From: Chara braunii
Taxonomy: Eukaryota > Streptophyta > Charophyceae > Charales > Characeae
Assembly: GCA_003427395.1 (NCBI GenBank)
Contig: BFEA01000095.1
Location: forward strand, 1,982,897-2,007,526
Reading direction: 5' to 3'
DNA: 24,630 bases
The position numbers and the translations under genes are program-made. Of this stretch, positions 9,640 to 18,895 are shown piece after piece. Under the pieces are notes generated by a model. The model saw only the letters and a program-made list of their open reading frames with translations. It ran no database searches and was not told the DNA's origin. How positions within the stretch are numbered: the first letter of the stretch is position 1; every line of letters starts with the position of its first letter.

Positions 9640-11340
9640 AATGCATGCAAGACTACCTTCCTCCCACCTTCCCCCAGTTTATCCCTTTGTCTGCTTTCAA
9701 CCAAAATAAAGAAGAAACTTAGGTTTCACTCTCACACGTTCCTTCCATTCAGTCTGATTGGGTCCTGAAGAGAAAACAAAAACCATAGAGACAACCTCAT
9801 GCATACAACATTCATACTGCAGGGGGATAAACAAAACATGGGTGGTAGTAGGTTGTACAGATGGAAATGGTTTACCAGACGATTCCCCGCCTCCAGAACT
9901 CCTCCTGAGTTCCGTCAGAGCTCCCGCAATCGGTGGGGCAACATCCCACATCGGCCTTGGCGCGGATTACGAGTTGCAATCCCGGCTGCCGTCTTCCTCT
10001 CAGAACCAAGGGACTACACTTAGAGTAGGAAGGGCAGAAAAAAGGCAGGTTTGAAACTCTCAGATCCAGGAGAGGTGCACTCAAACTCGCATGAGAGGGC
10101 CTCGTTACCTTCACTCGCCTGAGGGACCCGCAATGGCGGCCGATGTAACAGCTTGGTCAACCCCTGGAGTCAAACTGCCGCAGTTAACCCCCTGCCGACC
10201 TCCCAAACCACAACCCTAACCTCTCTACCTGGCCAGCCTGGCCACCTCCCCGAGCCCAGCCCAACCGTGGTCACTCAGCGGCGTGCAACAGCCCCCGAAT
10301 GCGCTTGCAGTATCTTATCAGCGTTCAAATAGCAACAATGACAGTTGTTAGCCGCTGCAGCCCCTACATAGTCCGCATAAAGGCCTCCCATTCACTAGCC
10401 ATCGTAGCAGCCGCCTGCAACAGCAGTCCGCGGCAGCAGTCGTTCCCACCCCGCCAATAACATGGTTGCAGTGCGCAGCGCCAGCCGTTCGTCTGATCAA
10501 TCAAGCCAAACAGCCGAGCACGGGCCCTCCGGTGGTCCTCCAATTCCCGCAATGACATTCAGTCCGCAGCCAACGCAGAACGGTCAGCAGTCCGATGGTC
10601 CTCCGAACCGCAATGGTAGAGGTAGCGTGCCAGGTACAGCAGCCGAGAGTAAACCGCTGTGCTGCAGTCCACCAGCCCTCCCTATCCGCAGTGGAGTAAC
10701 GGAGTAGCCTGACTGGCGGTGCCTTCACCAAGCCTCCGTACTGGCCAACGAGGTAAGTTTCCATCCCCGCGGCAGGCTCCAGTCCACTCCGCCTGAAAGG
10801 GGCCGAGCAAATTTGAGTGGATCCTCCACAAGATCATGGATACGTTCACCCCCAATTATATCGCACCCCGTCTAGCACCGTAGCTCGACTTCCCGTCCTT
10901 CCTGCACCTCCGGTCTTCTGCGGTAAGTATTCCTTCCCTCCCTTACTTCGGCAGTACTCTAGTAACGGCAATGATCCTAGCCTTAAGGAATCGCGATGGT
11001 CACGACGACGACGAACGCCGGTACGAACTACGGTGTTGTTAGATACTGATGACGTTACACACGGAAGAGTTTTTAGATCCATAGGATAAACAAAATCAGG
11101 ATGAATCTCCCGCTAAAACGCGAGAAAACACATCTCGTTTCTATGAACTTACTCTCTCTATGGAATTATTCTTCCCTATCCCGCTAGAATTAACAACTAA
11201 TCTCTAATCGACCTTCTCCATCGGATTCGTCCCGCCTTAAAGCCTCGAGGTCGACCTTGTACCGCGTTGCAGTCCTTCGTGGGCATTATGAACCCCCCCC
11301 CCCTCTTCGCTCTCCGCCATCGCAGTACCCAAAAAAACTC
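9640..11340. other. Non-coding stretch, no recognisable gene
   Basis: Short open frames on both strands are compositionally driven and match nothing I recognise. ATCCCACATCG at 9943-9953 equals the plant snRNA upstream sequence element, but no TATA box or snRNA follows. Two GGTAAGT splice-donor-like sites lie near 10753 and 10924. Between about 10480 and 10700 the plus strand is rich in CAG, CCG and GG triplets. An 11-base C homopolymer at 11293-11303 is a likely sequencing weak point. Confidence 0.4.
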
Positions 11341-11355
11341 TGTTTCGGACCCTTC

Positions 11356-11436
11356 TAATCTTAAAACACCATGAGCAGCTGGGTGTTGAGGTCCGAAATT
11401 AAAAGTCAAATTTTTTATTTGTTTGGTTTTAGCCAT
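11356..11436 (-). pseudogene. nad7: Mitochondrial-type nad7 start, fragment (probable NUMT)
   Basis: From the ATG at 11436 the minus strand encodes 27 residues containing KTKQIKN and [16 protein letters not shown]. This is the highly conserved N terminus of NADH dehydrogenase subunit 7 (49-kDa subunit of complex I), which streptophyte mitochondria usually encode. The codons are AT-rich and lie in AT-rich leader sequence to about 11460, unlike the GC-rich DNA on both sides. After residue 27 similarity stops abruptly and the frame continues into unrelated sequence with a G homopolymer. I see no group II intron start (GTGYG) at the break, so this is a truncation rather than an exon end. The best reading is a short piece of mitochondrial DNA in the nucleus. 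A mitochondrial origin of the whole window is unlikely given the nuclear-type retroelements. Confidence 0.8.
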
Positions 11437-11518
11437 ATATATATCTCTTTTTTAATTTAAGACGGAGCCTACGACCGGACTTGAACTCCCTTGCCCAAAT
11501 CCGTTCCCTCATCTATCC

Positions 11519-11534
11519 GGCGCGATATCGCGCC
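11519..11534. other. Perfect 16-bp palindrome
   Basis: GGCGCGATATCGCGCC reads the same on both strands. It lies about 60 bases upstream of the nad7 fragment's leader on that fragment's strand, within sequence that has loose tRNA-like boxes on the minus strand (GGTTTAGTGG and GAGTTCAAGTCC). The boxes do not support a foldable tRNA. Confidence 0.6.
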
Positions 11535-11699
11535 CAGGTTCAGCTGCCCCTCTCAGCGCTTGCTTCGCACAGTGTAACCCCTACCACTAAACCCGGCCTG
11601 CCTAGTGCTCGAATGCGACATCTGACGTTGCCATCTGATTCGCCCTATCTCCAAGCCCCGAATTTGAACATAGGTTTGCCCGTTTTCGTAGAGAGTCGA

Positions 11700-12655
11700 G
11701 CACACTAGGAGTCTCACTGTCTGCCATACGTCTGCCATAGCCATCACTTAGCGCAGCTTGTTTCTCACTAACCCGCTATTCTACTAACTTAACGCAAAAA
11801 CTGACTTCGCCAATATTTTCGCCCAGCCCCAAATCCTCAGGATCACATCTCTCCCCTCTTGGTTCCGGTGGGGATCGAGAGAGTTAGGCTCACTCGACTG
11901 CGCCTNACTCCCTTCTCCGCCCTCTCCAACCCAGTCGCGCGTGCATCTGGTGCCCTTTTCGGTCCAGATTCATTTTTGCTTCTAACTCCAAACCTACTTA
12001 CTATCTTCCAAAACTATCTACATATCCGGAATCGCCATGTCAAGAAACCCTCACCCAACAGTCTTCCCCGCCCGAATCCAACGAAAGACGAGCGAGTGAG
12101 GGTTCTTCCTCTCGCCATATCTCCATACCCAGCGCAGCCCATTCCTTCACTAACTTCCAATCTACTACCCTATCGGCCGAACTAACCCCTCCATCATCCT
12201 TGCGGCCCCCGAAAACCCCTACCTCGACTCCTCCCTTCCTCTGTTCCATCCTGAATCGGAAGCTCAGTGCGTTCTTCACTGCGCCCGACCCTTACCTCCG
12301 CCATCCCACCGTCATCTCCTTCCGCATGCACCCGGCGCCCGCCGTCGTTCGGGTTCATCCGTTTCCCTCTGTCTACCTCCGCTGCGCTGCTCCCTACCTC
12401 AACTCCGCCCGACAGTCACGATCTGTCCGTCGGCCCCTTCCGCTGCTGCCGCCACCGCACTCCTGCGCTAGCCGCTGCCCAGCGCCCGACCCCACAGTAC
12501 TCCGCTATCCCTTTGCCCTGCGCATGCACCCAACACTATCCCCTGTCTTAGTTCATTCTCCCCCCACTTACCTTCTTTATCTTGGTTGACGTCAACCCCG
12601 CACCTCGAAGCCAACGCACGGTCTGACTGGCTTCTTCGTAGAAGAATAAGGACCC
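11700..12655. other. Pyrimidine-rich non-coding stretch
   Basis: The plus strand is strongly C/T-biased (about 11830-12580). This produces Pro/Ser/Arg-rich open frames up to 129 codons in overlapping phases; none has recognisable domains and I do not call a gene. GCATGCACCC occurs near 12325 and 12522, suggesting a diverged internal duplication. A 79-codon minus-strand frame (12040-12279) has more protein-like composition but no family I recognise. Confidence 0.35.
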
Positions 12656-12663
12656 CGGCCGTC

Positions 12664-12757
12664 GGACCTCGCTCTCACTTTATATGTGTTGTCCTTGCGC
12701 AGAGGCCATGCTGTTCTTCCCTGTATCATTCCAATTTTAACAGATGTCCCGAAGGAC
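12664..12757 (-). pseudogene. U6: U6 snRNA-like sequence
   Basis: Minus strand from 12757: the 5' stem with its TTCG loop, then ACATCTG, TAAAATTGGAATGATACAG, an AGCATGGCC segment, and CTGCGCAAGGA, ending in GAGGTCC. This follows U6 spliceosomal RNA through almost its whole length, at about four-fifths identity judged by eye. The 5' stem has lost one base on each side, which keeps it paired. The ACAGAGA box reads ACAGGGA, and the AGC triad is kept. No T-run terminator follows and no snRNA TATA box precedes it. Its position about 90 bases after a tRNA-like promoter is unusual. Most likely it is a retroposed or SINE-embedded U6 copy; a divergent expressed form cannot be excluded. Confidence 0.8.
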
Positions 12758-12845
12758 TTAAGCTGGGCCGCGCTCTATGGCTACTTAGAGCCTGGTCGGC
12801 CCAGTCAAACCAGAGTATCTGGTTTTACTCATCAAATTTCATCAT

Positions 12846-12918
12846 CAGGATTCGAACAAAGGTCTGTATTTCAACAGCTCAGGGGTATACCCACTGAGTT
12901 AGGCTCTTGGGTGCCAGC
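12846..12918 (-). other. tRNA-like Pol III promoter head upstream of the U6-like sequence
   Basis: The minus strand carries an A box (TAACTCAGTGGG, 12890-12901) and a B box (GTTCGAATCC, near 12848-12857) 44 bases apart, the normal tRNA spacing. A CTGT/ACAG stem encloses a loop reading TGAAAT, resembling a Phe (GAA) anticodon arm. Acceptor and T stems do not pair, so this is not a functional tRNA. Together with the body and the U6-like end (12664-12918, about 255 bases) it looks like a tRNA-headed SINE. Confidence 0.7.
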
Positions 12919-12929
12919 CGCGCCCCCAC

Positions 12930-14690
12930 TGCGCCGCGTCCCAGGGCAAAACGGGGCGCGGCTCCAGTGCGGTCACGAAAACAGTTCGTAATTGCGCTTC
13001 AGGCAACCCCGCGACTACAACACACTCCCACGCAACTCAACCGCCGCCCCGCGGCTCAAAACGGGATACGATAGCAAGGGGGGGGGGCAAAAGTAATAAA
13101 ACAAAAGGAAAACTAAAATAAAATAAGGGTAACGTCGGGGCACCGTGGGGCTACTTGCACCTGGCCAGACCCACGAACCGGGGCCTGTCGTCGCGCCCTC
13201 CAATAAAATCAAAGGGGGATAGCCACGTCGGGCCCTCGACCCCTCGGTCTTCTCCAGCAGCTGAACCTCCGTAGTAGTAGTCCGATGACGTAACCTACAG
13301 GGCTAAGCCCAAGCCTGGTGTCGGCAGGCTCGAATTGCTAGATAAAGTGGTAGCGCATGGTGCTCCGGGCCCAGGAATCGCCCTGGGCCACTCGTCGGCC
13401 TGCCCCTGCACGCACGGTCGCCGAAAGCCGCCGGCCTACCATCCGTGCCGCGGCTATCCCTACTCGCCATCCTACCCCGCCCCGTTTTCCGCGCAAGGTC
13501 GTACCGTCGCTGTCGATGTCGTCGTCCTCGCACACACGCTCGCCTCGGTCAGACGTACCAATCAACAAAAAATATCTCAAATTCCTTCTTAATCAAAAAT
13601 AAATAAATATTAGTAATATCATTAAGCAAAACGACCGATATCCGCGCCGGCTTTACGATCAACAACAGAAAAGAATCACGCGCGCCTTAAACCTGCGTGC
13701 CCACGCACTCTCTATTGTAGTCAACCACCCAGTCAACGTAATAACAGACACAGCCGCGCCTAGCGCGATATACCTAGACTTTAAACCGAACTATTTTCTG
13801 TCGCTTGCAAAAACCAAGGCGGATACCCTTGTAAGGGTATTCGCACCAACAGCGCACAACCAGCTCCTATCACTCGGGGCTTCACTCACACAACAGGCAT
13901 AGACAAAGCAGCAATGGAGATAAAAGCGAGTCCTTCTTGTACACAAAAATTTCAATTAACTGCCGCCCCCAGGCGCAGCCTTCAAAACTTATCAAGACCA
14001 CCGACTACCATAGCCACAAGGCCCTGCCGCAGCCGGCGTCAACTCCCCACCATTGCTCAGTCCCTCCGAGTGCGTCGCCCCGAGACTACGGCGGGTCCAC
14101 CCCACGTCGTCACTCCGCCCGTCCTTGGGCTCGTCGAGCCTGTTCGGCGCCCCAGACTTTCGCGCATAGCTCGCGTAGCATTGCAGCCGAGATCAAAGAG
14201 AGAGAGAGGAGAGGGGTGCGCAAATTTATAGCGCGGGAGGCGGCGGGTTGTCAGCGCGAGGTGCGGGCAGCGCAGGTTGTAGATGAGCAGGGCAGGAGGA
14301 AGGTGGGGAGCTAGAGGGTTCGACCCGCGGGATGGCATGGTCCTACGTGATTGGGGTGTCCGTTCAAGTGGCGCGCGGTTTCCCGCTCTCCACATTGATC
14401 CGAGCATCCCAACTATGCGGCCAATCACTTCGCGGGGTAAGGATCGAGCTGGACAGAGGGGAAGACGAAGAGTCCGGCATGGGGAAAATGTGCGCAGCAA
14501 GAAGGGAAGATGGCGCGGGGATGCAAAGCAAGAAACGAGGATGCGAGACGCGCGAAGAAATCAGAGCTTAGGCGTGCGCGCGCAAAAATTCAAAAAGTCC
14601 CAACCGCCCCCGTTTCTTGGTTTTCATACCGCGGCCGCTATTCGCCCGCGCAGGAGTTATTAACCAAACAAAATGAAAAAGCCGTTTCGA
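12930..14690. other. Non-coding stretch, no recognisable gene
   Basis: Open frames here (up to 147 codons) overlap in several phases on both strands and follow GC bias; none carries a recognisable motif. Details: a 10-base G homopolymer at about 13078-13087, an 8-bp inverted repeat GGCCCAGG/CCTGGGCC near 13369-13390, a perfect 8-bp stem with a 2-base loop (ATACCCTT-GT-AAGGGTAT) at 13823-13840, and a short GA run near 14197. Confidence 0.4.
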
Positions 14691-14694
14691 AAAG

Positions 14695-14891
14695 AAAAAC
14701 AAAAACAAAAAGAAAGAAAAACCCCTGTTTGTCCGCATCCGTGCCTCGGGGCTTCCGAGGGATTTTTCCTCTGGGATACGGGAAGCCGCGCGGTACGGGT
14801 CGGAGCTTATCACATACGTGAGGCCAATGGGGATTGAACCCATGACCTCCTGAATGCAACTTCTGTGCCTTACCAACTGAGCTAGGCCCGC
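14695..14891 (-). mobile_element. tRNA-derived SINE
   Basis: The minus strand starts with a tRNA-like head (14820-14891): A box TAGCTCAGTTGG, then B box GGTTCAATCC 44 bases later, with a perfect ATGGG/CCCAT T-stem around TTCAATC. The acceptor stem pairs at only about four of seven positions and the anticodon stem does not pair, so it is not a working tRNA. A GC-rich body of about 100 bases follows, then a T-rich tail (near 14695-14724). Head, body and T-rich end match the layout of plant SINEs, which Pol III transcribes and LINE enzymes mobilise. No clear target duplication is visible, so the borders are approximate. Confidence 0.7.
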
Positions 14892-14919
14892 ATTTGGTGC
14901 CAAGTTGCACCACTTGCAG

Positions 14920-15597
14920 CAACGTTTTTTTTTTCTTTTTTTTTCCCCCCCTAAAGGGTCGAGCATTCCCGTATGATCCAGGCACTCCGGCCTGGTTCAA
15001 ATGGGTTCAAGAACCCAACCAGAAGAACAAGCCAAGCACTTTTTTCTTTGGGACGATTACTTAGGGCATACTGAAAGTTTGCGGAAAATACACAAGCAAA
15101 GATAATACACAAGCAAAGGACTCATGTACCAAAAGCTCATGTACATTCACACACAACGTATGAAAATACACAAGTACAGACTCTTGATTGCATGCCGGTT
15201 GGGATTTGGCTCCCCAACAGGTTTCGACCGCAGCTGCTCAGTCATCCTCAGGGGGTTCCACCGTACTCCTCCCTTAGTCAAAAACCCATCATTCTGCCAA
15301 ACCCACCTCTGCCGTCGGCCTACAGAGCATCTCCGGAAACACTCAGAAGTCTTCAGCGTTGGACCCGAAAAGACTCCGACTAAGGGTCATACTAGTATAT
15401 ACTTCCCAAATCCTCAATAGCGTTGTTCCTGTGGGTATGGGATTTTGGGGTAACCTCTGGAGGTGACAGCAGATGCTTATCTATTTATCCAAATTGTCTT
15501 TGAAAATTGGCCAAAATTCATTGACAAAAGTTCGTGCAAGAATAGGCCGTGAAGATGTGCCAAAGGCAAATAAAAAAAATGATAATAAAACAAAGAA
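14920..15597. other. Non-coding stretch
   Basis: T-rich run at about 14925-14943, followed by a C run. A 6-bp hairpin GGGTTC-AA-GAACCC lies near 15003-15016. ACACAAGCAAAG is repeated close together near 15090 and 15107. A 98-codon plus-strand frame (15124-15420) has no recognisable motif. Confidence 0.4.
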
Positions 15598-15788
15598 GGG
15601 GAAACTACGCGGGAGTCACAAAAATGAGTTATAATTGCACTATGGGCCAAGATACAGTTTCGAATTGCAGTTCGGGCAATGTATACAACCCAGCTTTCTG
15701 GCCAGGTGTAGGGTGCCTGAAGTGCAATTCCAAACTGTATCTTGGCCCATAGAGCAATTATGTTTTTGTGACTGTACTGAAGTTACCC
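15598..15788. mobile_element. Foldback / MITE-like element with long terminal inverted repeats
   Basis: The segment 15614-15690 reappears inverted at about 15705-15773. The match includes CTATGGGCCAAGATACAGTT with no mismatch, and AGTCACAAAAA near the outer ends. Weaker inverted similarity (GGGWAACT) extends outward to 15598 and 15788. Arms of about 75-95 bases around a short centre give a long hairpin. There is no coding capacity. This fits a non-autonomous foldback or MITE. No target duplication is certain. The match is too good for chance and implies fairly recent formation compared with the satellites nearby. Confidence 0.8.
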
Positions 15789-15800
15789 TAAAAACGGAAT

Positions 15801-15946
15801 CTGCACAGTTTAGGGGTGGCCCTGTGTGACCAGAGAAGCACGAAATCCCCATTTCTCAAAATACAAAAATGATAACAAAAAAAAAGCAATCTGCACAGTT
15901 TAAGGGTGGCCCTGTGTGACCAGAGAAGCACCAAATCCCCATTTCT
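15801..15946. repeat. Two copies of a 56-bp direct repeat, period 90 bp
   Basis: CTGCACAGTTTA starts at 15801 and 15891 and continues through a nearly identical 56-base block ending ATTTCT at 15856 and 15946. The spacer contains AAAATGATAACAAAA, resembling sequence just left of the foldback element (about 15575-15595). The second copy runs into a T homopolymer (to about 15963), and another T run lies at about 16065-16079. Read on the minus strand these look like A-tails, so retroposition of this unit is possible. Confidence 0.85.
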
Positions 15947-16172
15947 TTTTTTTTTTTTTTTTTCAGGTTGTTGTAGAGGTGGGATACTAGAGGGATGGCA
16001 CCCACAGTACTGGGCCACTCAGTTGTCCAGATGAACCGCTCTGAAGACCCACCCACCCTTTCCTCTTTTTTTTTTTTTTGCCCTGGCGCACCCCCACCCC
16101 CCCTGTCCCACCCAGGACCATCACCCATTGCCATCATGGCGGGGTGACCTGACCAGACAGCGGTTGCAGGTA

Positions 16173-16213
16173 CCGGGGCTAAGCAGAGGTGCCTACCCCC
16201 TGCTCAGCCCCGG
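16173..16213. other. 17-bp imperfect hairpin
   Basis: CCGGGGCTAAGCAGAGG and CCCCTGCTCAGCCCCGG form a long stem with two mismatches and a 7-base loop. It lies just left of the 213-bp tandem repeats. Function unknown. Confidence 0.65.
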
Positions 16214-16304
16214 TTGAAGCAGACGCCGTGCAAGCCTGATTGCACGGGGACTTCGGGAGCCAGGTTTGAACATGCATGAGGGTGCACAGTGACTTCCATC
16301 TAGC

Positions 16305-16800
16305 TTAGTTGCATGGTGATGATAGTGAGCTGGGTATCCTCCGTTCCCTCGCATGTCCCTGGAGCCCGTTCCGGCCATGACACCCCCGACATTCCGTACT
16401 AAGGAACTGCTATGCCAGCCTCAACCCTAGGCTACGTACTAGGAGGATAGCCAACCCTAGGTCATGATTTTATGGACCGAGTTTTTTTTAATCCTTATGA
16501 TGTCGTTTTACTACAGTGTACTATGATGTTGATGGTAGAGACATGGGGATCCTCTGTTCCCTCGTATATCCCTGGAGCCCGTTCCGGCCCCGCAGTAAGG
16601 TGCAGTATCTCCTGACACCCCGACGTCCGTACTAAGGACTGCTATGCCAGCCTCAACTCTAAGGTACGTACTAGGAGGATAGCCCACCCTCAATCGTGAA
16701 TCATAGACTGTATGTATTGACCCTGGATAATCTCTAGGCCCTGTGTTGTACGATAATCTGAGAGCAGACAATCCTCTGTTCCCGACGAAGCCGGGGGATA
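16305..16800. repeat. Tandem repeat, unit 213-222 bp, two copies plus a fragment
   Basis: ATCCTCYGTTCCC occurs at 16336, 16549 and 16771 (offsets 213 and 222). Copies 1 and 2 also share CCCTGGAGCCCGTTCCGG, TGCTATGCCAGCCTCAAC and TACGTACTAGGAGGATAGCC in the same order. Copy 2 has about 20 extra bases after CCGGCC. Copy 3 keeps only the start. No gene. Confidence 0.88.
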
Positions 16801-18895
16801 TGAAATATTGCGTGTTATACGTAGTTGGGTAGTCAGGAGGCCTCGGGTCGCTGGTTATGGCGCAGCGGAAGTCCCTGGGACACAGTCGGTCATTCTCGGT
16901 TAGACAGGGTTTCGGATGTCTCAGCCTTAGTTGTTCTCCTTCCCAGTATTCACTGTACTCTCACATCTTGGCATTCCGGTGGATCACTAGCTACGGCATA
17001 GTGAGAACCTTCTGCACACATCGGATCGTGCTTCGATCGACAAGGGAATTTTCCGGGTATGGGGGCGAAAATTCCTAGAGGCTTAAATTCTCGCAAAAAG
17101 GAAATTTTGCGCTTATCCTGATACTGGAGGGGCCCAGTTCATCAGTGATCGTGAATCGCCCGCGTGTGGACACGTGTAGGCCGCGCTGATCAGATCGCGC
17201 TTACACGTGCGCACACGAGGTGTTCGGTCGTACACGGGCCTGTTGGCTGGTTTTCGTGCAAAAGTGAGAGTTCAATCCTACATGCAAAATCGCCACGTGG
17301 CATGGATACCCACCCAATCCTCTAATCATTCAGTGATCCCGCAAACAATCATTTCTGATCATGCAAAATGACATCGCGCACCGCAACAACATCAAACTCT
17401 TGTTATGATGACAACAGATCAAAGTGACAAGCATCAATGATGATTAGGCAAAAATGGCAAGCATATCATTCCATCAAAACTCGTGCATCCAATATACACA
17501 AAAGAGGAAGGATCGACCGAATGAGACAACAAACGAGGGACAACATCGAGACAAAGATGCCGAAAGAAAATAAGGGCGAATTGCCCGAGCCGCAATCAAA
17601 ACTTATATACAAAAGTAAAGGAAAAGACAAAGAAACTTGCAACTCCACGCCCATCCATCTCAACTCTCTCTCTCCCCGTCTCTCCAATGCGGACAGTCCG
17701 TCGTTACGCACCAACCCACGAAGTTGTCACCCCACTTAGTCCTCCTGTACCCGTCGGGTTCGCCCGCGAGCTACAGTCCATTGTAGACCCACGCGTCAAC
17801 CCCATACATTCGGCACCAGCTCGTCAGGTCGCCCAACTCCCACTTCAACTCACCTCGTACTTCCCTCGAGCTATCTACTCATGCAGTCGAAATTTATAGC
17901 GTGCATGCATGCGCAAAGAACACGGAATTGCAAGGACTTAGAAGGAGAGAAGGGGAGGGAGTGCCTACGTTCTGCATGGTCAGATTGCGGCTTGGGGGAC
18001 GTAGCCACTCTCCACGCATCGATGCGATCATGCAGCCCGCGGGCCTATTAGACACAACAAAGAAAAGAGAGGGCAGCAAAGACGAAGCTTCAAGAAGAAA
18101 GATACAGTTACAAGGGCTCCCTGCCCAAAATTACAGTTACACGCAGGATTAAGGGCGCCGACTAATCAGAGCTCCGTTGCAGCCGCAAAAAGAAATGCGC
18201 GAGCAAAAAGTATCGCGCGGCAAAAGAAATTCTGAATTCCTAAATTCCTAAATTTCTACTTAAAACACAAATCCCGAAAAGAAAGTCCGAAATTCCGAGA
18301 GTCACCGAGGGCTCGACAAAATTCGAAAAAGGAATTTAAAAAGAAGCAAAACTTCCCGCGCGATCGCCGCATCAAAACCCGATAACAAAACAAGAAAGAA
18401 ACGATGTCAAACATTATTAATCGCGCCTCTGTCGGCACGCTAGTCACTCAATCGACCATCCTGAGACTTGCCCAGCCCAAACCCTAGCCATCCAAAAGGA
18501 AGCGACGTACAAAGAAGAACAATCAAGGATGCTGATGCAATTTCCCCGTAGGATCCCGTCTCCCGTAATTGGCCCAACCTTCCCATCTTAGGACCCCTCA
18601 TTGTCATCGCGCAGAAATTCGCGCGGCACAGAAAGTGGTTCGTCACGTATGCGACGCCTAGGGGGTTCCAATTTTCAGCAAGCTCCCGCTTGCTTGACAT
18701 TACAACATGTGTCGATCTTTCTAAACGAACGACAACGTGGAGCTTTCTACATGCCACTTACCGTGTGAAAGAGTGTGGAAGTCATCCAGCGTGGCGTACG
18801 TGGCTCTATCCTACAAGTTTCCCAGAAAGGGCTTTATCCATTGGAGGAGGGGATCGCTCGTGACATCCTTGCGACACGTGCCATGCGATCGCGCA
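16800..18895. other. Non-coding stretch with a CACGTG cluster
   Basis: No convincing gene. CACGTG occurs at 17171-17176, 17204-17209 and 17294-17299; the last lies inside the perfect palindrome GCCACGTGGC. The stretch from about 17440 to 18450 is A-rich on the plus strand, with short open frames lacking motifs. It may include remnants of the 3' LTR of element B on its right, but I cannot identify a polypurine tract. Confidence 0.4.

Noticed and set aside
11197-11355. Group II intron following the nad7 exon
   Set aside because: No GTGYG at the break and no recognisable intron domains; sequence becomes GC-rich with a homopolymer.
11461-11620. tRNA gene or SINE head upstream of nad7
   Set aside because: Loose A-box and B-box-like strings on the minus strand are too far apart and no cloverleaf forms.
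12200-12589. 129-codon plus-strand gene
   Set aside because: Pro/Ser/Arg-rich product of a pyrimidine-biased strand, overlapped by other open frames, with no domain.
14057-14663. Overlapping frames of 125-147 codons
   Set aside because: Open in several phases on both strands in GC-rich DNA; low-complexity composition and no motifs.
14820-14891. Functional tRNA gene
   Set aside because: A and B boxes and the T-stem are good, but the acceptor stem pairs poorly, the anticodon stem does not pair, and a SINE-like body with a T-rich tail follows.
15947-15972. 3' splice site (T tract followed by CAG)
   Set aside because: The T run is better explained as an inverted A-tail beside a repeat; no exon-like sequence follows.
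16080-16160. 5S rRNA fragment
   Set aside because: Only a short GGGTGACCT string is shared; the rest does not align with 5S rRNA.
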